Source: CAYJLW01 sp964370965 (GTDB lineage: Bacteria > Actinomycetota > Acidimicrobiia > UBA2766). Taken from it: a DNA stretch of 46,828 nucleotides. Position 1 is the first letter of the stretch. Each line of letters opens with the position of its first letter. The notes beneath the pieces were generated by a model, which worked only from the letters and a program-made list of their open reading frames with translations, ran no database searches and was not told the DNA's origin. Of the stretch, positions 8,270-15,193 are shown piece after piece. The stretch lies in the NCBI GenBank assembly GCA_964370965.1, contig CAYJLW010000027.1, positions 1 to 46,828 on the forward strand, written 5' to 3'. The position numbers and the translations under genes were made by a program.

Positions 8270-8584
8270 TCAGCCCATCTTCTGGCGGGCGAGGCGCTCG
8301 ACCCGCTCGATGAATCCGGGGGTGCGCCGGAACCGTGACGCGATCGCTGCGTATGGCTCACCTTGGTCGCGCCAGCGCACGACCCGCCTCTCCAGCGGCC
8401 GGAGTGCCCCTCTGACCGTGCCTCCGGGCATCTCGCGCCCCGGCAGGTCGGTCCACTCGTGGACCCGCCTGATGAAGCCCGGGCTGCGCCGGAACCGCAC
8501 AGCGATGTCGTGGTGCTCGTTCCCGGCGGCCGTGAGATCGAGGACGCGCCGTTCCAGCGGCCGCAGATAACGTCTCTGTTGCAC
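8270..8584 (-). CDS. Small protein with two HTH-like repeats
   Basis: This basic protein of 104 aa consists almost only of two copies of a roughly 40-residue unit. The first runs LRPLERRVLDL to RFRRSPGFIRRV and the second LRPLERRVVRW to RFRRTPGFIERV. Each unit looks like a helix-turn-helix of sigma-region-4 or LuxR type, so DNA binding is likely but inferred. The GTG at 8584 is preferred because GGAGG lies 8 nt upstream. The ATG two codons earlier (8590) would have a spacer of only about 2 nt. No enzyme or partner is suggested by the sequence. Confidence 0.6.
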   Translation of the reverse strand: MQQRRYLRPLERRVLDLTAAGNEHHDIAVRFRRSPGFIRRVHEWTDLPGREMPGGTVRGALRPLERRVVRWRDQGEPYAAIASRFRRTPGFIERVERLARQKMG

Positions 8585-8807
8585 CGCCATCACCTCCGGT
8601 TGGCGAGGTCTCCGGGCCGGTGAACGGACACTCGACCCGCGACACCCGCCATTGCCGAGTGTACGACGGCGCCGGGGCCCGCGGGGCGACTCCGCACCGG
8701 GCCTCACGCTGGAGGCCCAGGCGGTGGCACGCCGGCTGTTCCGCGCCTGGCGGCGCCCGGGCGGGCGGGGCCGAGGAGCGGTCCCCGTGGGTTCCGGCCT
8801 CGGCGGG

Positions 8808-9404
8808 TCATCCCGGAGCGGGGGGGCAGGCGCTCCACAGACCCCGACGGGCCTCGCGGGCCTCGCTGGTGAGAGCGACGAACTCGTCGGCGTGGGCGAC
8901 GTTGGGGGGCACCGTGTAGGCCTGGGCGAACCCCTCGACGACGAGGGCGGCGTTCACGAAGAGGCCGTCGTCGATTCGGTACACGTAGGCCAGGGTGCGC
9001 CCGTAGCGGTCCTCGCGTTCGGCGTCGTAGACGAGACGCACCGCCGTGCCCGCCCCCATGAGCTCCTCCGCCCGCCGGGCCGCCTCCCGGCCGAAACACT
9101 CCACGGGCTTGCGGGGGTCCTTGGTCTCGGGTGTGTCGATGCCGATGAGGCGCACCTTGCCCACCGACGCCACCTTGATCGTGTCGCCGTCGACGACGCG
9201 CTCCACGGTGGTGTCCTCCCCGGGGGGAAGAGGCGCGCTCGAAGGGAGGTGGGGAACGGGAGTGGGGGCGACCCCGGCGGTCTCGACGCTCCAGGACGTG
9301 GCCGAGGAGCGGTTGGCGCGCACGTGGGTCCCCGCAGTGCCGCCGCAGCTCGGGAGCGCGACGACGACGGCGCACGCCAGAGCGAGAGCGCGCGGTCTGA
9401 GCAT
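8808..9404 (-). CDS. Thermonuclease-family lipoprotein (SNase-like)
   Basis: This 198-aa secreted nuclease has a lipobox LPSC with Cys20 as the lipidation site, so it should be anchored outside the membrane. The SNase domain covers about residues 65-195 and keeps the catalytic set: VDGDT (Asp74), RLIGIDTPE (Arg85, Asp90, Glu93) and EDRYGR (Arg133/Arg136). It would cleave DNA or RNA with calcium. The start lies 21 nt downstream of the stop of the giant secreted protein on the same strand, with no clear ribosome binding site, so it is probably transcribed together with it. All catalytic positions look intact. Confidence 0.85.
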   Translation of the reverse strand: MLRPRALALACAVVVALPSCGGTAGTHVRANRSSATSWSVETAGVAPTPVPHLPSSAPLPPGEDTTVERVVDGDTIKVASVGKVRLIGIDTPETKDPRKPVECFGREAARRAEELMGAGTAVRLVYDAEREDRYGRTLAYVYRIDDGLFVNAALVVEGFAQAYTVPPNVAHADEFVALTSEAREARRGLWSACPPAPG

Positions 9405-9425
9405 GGGCCAGAAGCTATCTGGGGT

Positions 9426-12400
9426 TCAGCCAGGAAGGCGCGCGGCGAGCCGCCAGGGTTCCAGGACACGGGCGCCACTGAGGACGGGAGCGCCCGTGGT
9501 GAGGGACACAGCCATCGCCCCGTCAGGGCCGCGGCGCACGCTCCAGTGGCAGGGCGCCGGGCCGGGGCCGGCGACACCGAAGGCGGTGTCATTGCAGACG
9601 GCGTCGAACTCGACGGCCCCTCGGGTTGCGATGAGGTGTGCGGGGCCCGTGGCGGTGACTGTGTGCCGGGCACCGTCGCGGCGGTACCCGACGCTCGCCC
9701 AGCCCGTGATGTTCCCGGGCGCGGTGACGCTTCCCGACAGCCAGAGCGTGGCCGTGGCCTGCTGGACGGCGGAATCGGCCAGGGTGCTTGTGCCCGCAAG
9801 CAGGACCCTCTGGGGGCTGGCACCCGGAAGGGGTTCCGGGCCGGCGGGGAGGGCGAGTGTCCCCGCCTCGGTGGCGACCCCCGCGGACCCGACGTGATCG
9901 TGCCACCAGTCCGCGAGGCGATCGAGCAACTCCACGACGGCACGCCCGGCACCCAGGACGCCCTGCAGAGTCCCGGCGGCCCCCACGACGAGACCGTCGA
10001 GGAACACCAGCAACGAGCCCAGCCCGACGCCGGCGGCGGCAAGGAGCCCCCGCAGGAACGTCGTGACGGCGCCGAGCAGGGAACGGGCGAGACCCCACAC
10101 CGCACCCAGGGCGACGTCGGCGAGGGTGAGGACGCCGGCGAGGAGACCGAACAAGGGCACGACGGCTGCCTGCACTAGCAACTGGGCGGCCGTCACGATC
10201 CCCTGCACGCCCGCTATGAGGGTCTTGATGCCCGTGACGAGACCGGCCAAGAGGCCCCGGACCCCGCCCACGACGGCACCGACGACCGCCCGCACGGTGC
10301 CCCCCAGGAGCGTGACGAGATCCAGGACGGGCCCGAACGCCGCCTGGAGGAGCGGCGGCATCGCCGCCTTGAGGGACTGCAGCGCCGACGTGAGATCCCC
10401 CGTGAACCGGGCCACGACCTCATCGAGGGCGTCGAGGCCCGCACCCAGCGTGGCGGTCGCCCAATCGAGGAACCCGGAGCCCACACCCAGAACGCTCCTG
10501 AGCACGTCACCGACCCCGGCGAGCATCCCCTGGATCTGGCCTTGCAGAAGGCCGAGGAGGCGCCCGAGCTCAACGAGAAGGGACTGCACCTCCCCGGCAG
10601 CTCCGTCGATGCCCGCAGCCAGGACACCGTCGAGCTCGTCCACGAGAGCCGACGTGCGGCCCAGGAGGCCCCGCACCTGCCCGCCGGCCTGGCCCAACCA
10701 CCCCCGGGTGTCGCCCTGGATGTCCCCGACCAGGGTCAGGAGGCGGTCCAAGAGCTGGCGGAGCCCGGGAAGGAACTCTGTGCGGCCCGCCCCGACGTCC
10801 TCGGCGATCGCCCCGAGGTCCGCCCCTGCGGTGTCCAGACGCCCCCGCAACCCGGCGAGGAACGAGTCCAGACCGCCCTGGAAGGCGGGCACCCACGCCT
10901 GGAGATCGGTTCCGTAGGAGGTCAACGCCCCGCCAAGGCCTCCCGTGAGCCGCCCCAGGACGCCCTGGAGATCGGACGGCAACTCCAGCACACCGGCCTG
11001 GAACCCTGCCCACTGCTCCTCGGTCATGACGGCAGGGAGGCTGCGCAGGACCCCCGCCAGGTCCACCCCCGCGGGGAACGGGGCATACATGTCGGCCACG
11101 GCCACGACACCGGCACCGTCGGGAACCTGACCGCCGAGATCGTTGCCTGCCCCGCCCACCCCGGCACCGGAGTACTGCAGGGCCACACCCCGCCCGGGCC
11201 CGTCCAGCGTCCAGTCGCACTGGCGGACACCGCCGTCGGCGACCCGTACGAGACCGCCGAGCTCGAAGCGGTACACGTAGCACGCACCCGTCATGAACAT
11301 GCTCCGGCCCGCGCCGTCCATCTCCTCGATCGTGCCCGCCGCCGACGTGAACGACACGCTCTGGGGGCCGTTCGTGGCCACGGCCATGCGGGGCCCACTC
11401 GCCGGGTACCAGGCGAGCCCGTTCGCCTCCACGGTCGGGGCCGCCCCGGCGGCACCCCGCTTGTTCACATCCAGGACGAGACCGAGGTCGCCGCTGGAAC
11501 GCCCCGCCGCCACGGCCATGCCGTAGCCGCCGTCCTCGTCTATGTACGGCGGCGGCGCCCCGAACAACGGTGTGCGCGCCGCGAGGTCGACCACGTGCGG
11601 CCACGCCACCCACGGCACCACGTCCGGGATGACGTCGGTGATCGCACCGAGGTCCAGGGGCGTCCCGCCCGCGGTGAGCTCGGCCACCTTGCGGGCGATC
11701 TCGGAATCCGTCAACCCCGGGACCACGCCTCGCAGACCCGTCCCCGAGCCCGCCAACGCCGCCACGATCACGAAGATCCAGTCCGCCGGGCCGCTCACCA
11801 GTCCCGGGGCGGCACCTTCGAAGAAGCCCAACAGGTCCGAGTACAACGCCAGGTAGTTCGTGTCGATGATCGTGCGGAGACCCGCGAAGGCGCCCGCCAC
11901 GTCGGCGTCCACCCGGCCGCCCAAGTACGCCAAGGACTCCCGCACGGTGTTGGCCCCCACTGCCCCCGGGTAGGACACGATCACCGCCACGAGGTCGCCC
12001 ACCCAACCCTCCAGGGCATCCGCGAGAGCCCCGAAACCGCCCAGCGGAAGCCCCGGGAGCCCCCCGGCGAGACCGGTCGCGAGGCCCTTCAGAAGACCTG
12101 CGACGGCACCCACTCCCGCCGCCAGGACACGACCCCCCGCCCCCGCCAGCGACAACGCCGTGCCCAGCACCGTGTCGTTCACGAGACGGTCGGCGTCGTC
12201 GATCAGCGACACCAGACACGGCGCCACCTTGTCCGCCGCCGCGTCGAGGAGGGAACCGAACGTCCCGTAGTCGCGGTACCAGCCCGGGTTCGGCGCCTCC
12301 TTGCACATGCCCGTCACGAGGCCCGAAGCGATCTCGACGTAGCGGCGCACGTCCGGGAACAGATCCAACAGCGAGGTCGGCAGCCACCCCAGCACGGCGA

Positions 12401-15005
12401 CATCCGGGCGGTCCAGCAGGCCCGAGAGGAACGTGTGGTTGTCCGCCACGAACTCCTTCACCGTGTCCAGACCGAAGGTGTCCGTGCGGCCGTCGCCGTC
12501 GGTGTCCTCGCCGTAGAGAACGGCCGTGGCCTCGCCGGCGAGCTCCGCGAACGAGGCATCCGGCGCCAAGCCGGCGATACGGTCCCGCAGGGACTGCGGC
12601 CAGGCACCCAGCCGGTTCGTGAACGGCAGGACCACGTTCTCGGAGTAGTCAAGGATGATCGGCCCCACGTACGCCGCCAGGATCCTCTCGGCGAAGTTGC
12701 CGCTCTTCGCCAGCCCGCTCCACCACCCGTACACCGCGTCCAGGAGCTCACGCACCTTCTGGGCGAGATCACGGTTGATCACAGTGGCCAACTGGTCCAC
12801 GAGCCCCGGCAGGGCGCTCTTGATCGCCTCCACGAGACCGCTGCGCAGGCCCGCCTCCATCTCAGACGTCCTCGCGGACAGCGCCGCCGGGCTGTTGGCC
12901 CGCAGCCAGTCCGCCGTGGGGGCACCCAGGAGATCCCAGGTCGCCTCGGTCACCGCGCTCGCCGCGTCGGGGCGGCCCCCCGGGTACACGTTCACGTGCA
13001 GGCCGGAACCGTCACGCGGCAAGACGGGAGAGCGCACGACGTCCAGCAACACCGACCCGCCCGGGCGCGACACATGCAAAGACACGTACCCCCCGGTGGC
13101 GTCCTCCTCGAACGTCCAGGCGCAGAGGCCCCGGCGCCGGTCCAGCAACGGCGCCACGGCGACCGGGGCGGCCCGCGGCATGGAGTAGACGTCGCAAGCA
13201 CCCCCCAAGGTCGCCGTCCCCCCCACCGGGTCGCCACCCCCGCCTCCGGTCCCGGGGGCGAACTCCGCCGTCTCCCAGGCGTTCTCGACCACCCGCCACT
13301 GGCGCGATGCGCCCAAGAGCTCGTAGGTCGCCACCCCCGACGTGCCCTCCGCGGCGTCATCGAACACCGGGGGCCAGGCGCGGCCCGCCCCGGGTGTGGG
13401 GGCGGTCGCCTGGTGGCGCAGCGCCACCTGGAAGCGCCCGTGGGTGTCACCGCCGCCCCAGTCCCCCGGGTGCTGCCTCTCGACGCTCCCGGCGGGAACG
13501 CCCCCGCCGACGACAGTGGCGAACGTGTTGTCGGCCCGCCGCGCCACGAAGGCGTCCTCGCCGCCGTTCGTGTCGCCGGCGACGAGATCCTCGGCGGTGG
13601 AACTGAACGCGACCTCCCGGGCCCCCTCGGTGACAGCCGGCTTCCAGAAGGCCCCCTGGGTCGCCTGGGAGCCGTCGGCGGCGAGGCTCACCCGCTCGGT
13701 CGTGCCCGTCTCCGTGTCGTGCACGAAGATGTCGGCCCGGTTCCAGTGCGCGTCAGGGCCGTTGGTGTCCCCGGGGACGAGGTTGTCCGCCCAGGACCCG
13801 AAGGCGACATAGCGTCCGTCCGGGCTGATGGCCGGACCCTCGCTGTCGGCGTTGCCCGCCGTACCGTCCGAGGCCCTGCTCGCCCAGTGGAGCGCGCCCG
13901 TGTCACGGTCCCAGACGTACGTGTCGTCGATGGGCGAGCAGCCCCACGGGTAGCACTGCTGGGCGGTGTCCTCGGGAACGAGGGAGTCACTGCTGTCGAA
14001 GGCGACGCGCCGCCCGTCGGCGCTGATCTCCGGGGCGTTGCCCGCACTGTTGGTGCCGACGAGCGTGGTCTCGGCCGTCTCGCGATCGTGGAAGTAGACG
14101 TTCTGGCTCGCCCGCCCAGACACGAATGCGAGGTAGCGGCCGTCCGCGCTGATGTCGGGCCAGTACGAGTCGTCCGTGCCCGAGTAGACCCGCTCGGTCA
14201 GGCCCGCCACCCGATCACGCACGAAGACATCCATCTTCGTGCCGTTCGGGTCCGATCCCGCCATGTCGGTCGCGTTCGACGAGAACGCCACGTAGCGGCC
14301 GTCGGCGCTGATGGAGTGGTCGAAGCTGTAGCTGTTCCCGGACTCGCCGGTCTCGGCCACGCTCACGAGCTCGGTGGTATCCGTCTCCCGGTCGTGAAGG
14401 TACACGTCGACGCGGGACCAACACGACGAGTACCCGCACTTCGTGTTCGTGTCGAGCGGGGACAGGTTCATCGCCTCGGAGTCGAAGACGACGTAGCGGC
14501 CATCGGGCGTGATGTCGCCGTCCTTGCCCGTGCCCCACATGAGGCGGGCGTTGGACCGGTCGGCCTCCGTACCGTCGGAGGCCACGCTCACCCGCTCGGT
14601 CGTCCCCGCGAGACGGTCGCGGACGAACATGTCGGCCTCGTCGTTCGTGTCGTCGGGGACGAGGTTCGTCGACCACGACCAGAACACGACGTAGCGGCCG
14701 TCAGGGGTGATCGCCGGCGTGCTGTAGTCCTCGGCGCCCCATTCCGCCTCCGCGCCGTCGGAGGCCAAGCTCACCCGCTCGGTGCGCCCCGAGGGAGCCG
14801 CGGCGCCACCCCCGCCCGGGTCCGGTTCAGCGGCCCGGCCGCCCGCGGGAAGACCGGCGAGAACGGTGGTGGCCGTGCTCAGCGAGAGGACAAGGGCGAC
14901 AACCCGCCTGCGGAGGACCGCGCCGGTCCCGTGCGGACCCGCGGGTCCAGGTACCAGCGGGCCGCCGGTGCCCAGCCGACCCGGCCCACACGTGCGTAGT
15001 CTCAT
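9426..15005 (-). CDS. Giant exported protein: PD40 propeller, Cys/Cys-Trp modules, amphipathic arrays
   Basis: This 1,859-aa protein has a 32-residue basic lead, then a Sec signal (hydrophobic about 35-51, AGGRAA cleavage zone near 59). Residues about 75-500 hold seven or so PD40/TolB-like propeller blades with the signature PDGRYVVF / NLVPDDTN / DMFVRDR / TTERVS. After that come three copies of a module with Cys, 14-23 residues, Cys-x-Trp (Cys604/628, Cys1242/1263, Cys1804/1819). The modules are separated by long hydrophobic-amphipathic helical stretches (about 700-1180 and 1300-1770). The ATG at 15005 has GGGAG 8 nt upstream; an in-frame ATG at 15056 inside a repeat is an alternative start. 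The propeller family is common, but the rest is not recognised. It lies downstream of a penicillin-acylase gene and upstream of a nuclease gene. Function unknown, presumably at the cell surface. Confidence 0.75.
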   Translation of the reverse strand: MRLRTCGPGRLGTGGPLVPGPAGPHGTGAVLRRRVVALVLSLSTATTVLAGLPAGGRAAEPDPGGGGAAAPSGRTERVSLASDGAEAEWGAEDYSTPAITPDGRYVVFWSWSTNLVPDDTNDEADMFVRDRLAGTTERVSVASDGTEADRSNARLMWGTGKDGDITPDGRYVVFDSEAMNLSPLDTNTKCGYSSCWSRVDVYLHDRETDTTELVSVAETGESGNSYSFDHSISADGRYVAFSSNATDMAGSDPNGTKMDVFVRDRVAGLTERVYSGTDDSYWPDISADGRYLAFVSGRASQNVYFHDRETAETTLVGTNSAGNAPEISADGRRVAFDSSDSLVPEDTAQQCYPWGCSPIDDTYVWDRDTGALHWASRASDGTAGNADSEGPAISPDGRYVAFGSWADNLVPGDTNGPDAHWNRADIFVHDTETGTTERVSLAADGSQATQGAFWKPAVTEGAREVAFSSTAEDLVAGDTNGGEDAFVARRADNTFATVVGGGVPAGSVERQHPGDWGGGDTHGRFQVALRHQATAPTPGAGRAWPPVFDDAAEGTSGVATYELLGASRQWRVVENAWETAEFAPGTGGGGGDPVGGTATLGGACDVYSMPRAAPVAVAPLLDRRRGLCAWTFEEDATGGYVSLHVSRPGGSVLLDVVRSPVLPRDGSGLHVNVYPGGRPDAASAVTEATWDLLGAPTADWLRANSPAALSARTSEMEAGLRSGLVEAIKSALPGLVDQLATVINRDLAQKVRELLDAVYGWWSGLAKSGNFAERILAAYVGPIILDYSENVVLPFTNRLGAWPQSLRDRIAGLAPDASFAELAGEATAVLYGEDTDGDGRTDTFGLDTVKEFVADNHTFLSGLLDRPDVAVLGWLPTSLLDLFPDVRRYVEIASGLVTGMCKEAPNPGWYRDYGTFGSLLDAAADKVAPCLVSLIDDADRLVNDTVLGTALSLAGAGGRVLAAGVGAVAGLLKGLATGLAGGLPGLPLGGFGALADALEGWVGDLVAVIVSYPGAVGANTVRESLAYLGGRVDADVAGAFAGLRTIIDTNYLALYSDLLGFFEGAAPGLVSGPADWIFVIVAALAGSGTGLRGVVPGLTDSEIARKVAELTAGGTPLDLGAITDVIPDVVPWVAWPHVVDLAARTPLFGAPPPYIDEDGGYGMAVAAGRSSGDLGLVLDVNKRGAAGAAPTVEANGLAWYPASGPRMAVATNGPQSVSFTSAAGTIEEMDGAGRSMFMTGACYVYRFELGGLVRVADGGVRQCDWTLDGPGRGVALQYSGAGVGGAGNDLGGQVPDGAGVVAVADMYAPFPAGVDLAGVLRSLPAVMTEEQWAGFQAGVLELPSDLQGVLGRLTGGLGGALTSYGTDLQAWVPAFQGGLDSFLAGLRGRLDTAGADLGAIAEDVGAGRTEFLPGLRQLLDRLLTLVGDIQGDTRGWLGQAGGQVRGLLGRTSALVDELDGVLAAGIDGAAGEVQSLLVELGRLLGLLQGQIQGMLAGVGDVLRSVLGVGSGFLDWATATLGAGLDALDEVVARFTGDLTSALQSLKAAMPPLLQAAFGPVLDLVTLLGGTVRAVVGAVVGGVRGLLAGLVTGIKTLIAGVQGIVTAAQLLVQAAVVPLFGLLAGVLTLADVALGAVWGLARSLLGAVTTFLRGLLAAAGVGLGSLLVFLDGLVVGAAGTLQGVLGAGRAVVELLDRLADWWHDHVGSAGVATEAGTLALPAGPEPLPGASPQRVLLAGTSTLADSAVQQATATLWLSGSVTAPGNITGWASVGYRRDGARHTVTATGPAHLIATRGAVEFDAVCNDTAFGVAGPGPAPCHWSVRRGPDGAMAVSLTTGAPVLSGARVLEPWRLAARLPG

Positions 15006-15124
15006 CCAGCCTGCTCCCACCCGCCAACCGTAACCCCCTCCCCACCCACAGTCCATCGCGCAGTTGCGCCGGACCGGTACTGACCTGCCGGGGCGGTCGC
15101 AGACCCTCCCCACCCACAGTCCAT
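15002..15124 (-). CDS. Possible 40-aa leader ORF
   Basis: It starts at the ATG inside the distal copy of the 28-bp repeat and encodes a Gly/Trp-rich peptide beginning MDCGWGGS. It stops at a TGA that overlaps the ATG of the giant protein (ATGA). The proximal repeat copy contains the same ATG-GAC-TGT start but in frame with the giant protein. It could be a coupling leader peptide or chance. No homologue is recognised. Confidence 0.2.
   Translation of the reverse strand: MDCGWGGSATAPAGQYRSGATARWTVGGEGVTVGGWEQAG
15036..15063. repeat. 28-bp direct repeat, copy 1
   Basis: It begins CCCTCCCCACCCACAGTCCA and differs from copy 2 (15104-15131) at one base. It lies in the leader region of the giant secreted protein gene, on the opposite strand relative to the listing. 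Confidence 0.85.
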
Positions 15125-15131
15125 TGCGCAG
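15104..15131. repeat. 28-bp direct repeat, copy 2
   Basis: It matches copy 1 at 27 of 28 positions with a start-to-start distance of 68 nt. Both copies contain, on the minus strand, an ATG followed by GACTGTGGGTGGGGAGG. Paired binding sites of a regulator or a duplicated translation-initiation region are both possible. Confidence 0.85.
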
Positions 15132-15193
15132 GCGGAAGACCCGCTGACCGGCCGCCGCCCGGGTCTTCCCCACCGAACTGGGCGCGACGACTG

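Noticed and set aside
10542..14999. Open frame of 1,485 codons on the plus strand opposite the giant secreted protein
   Set aside because: It is an antisense shadow: low-complexity Arg/Gly/His/Pro composition, no domain, and the minus frame has a signal peptide and propeller blades.
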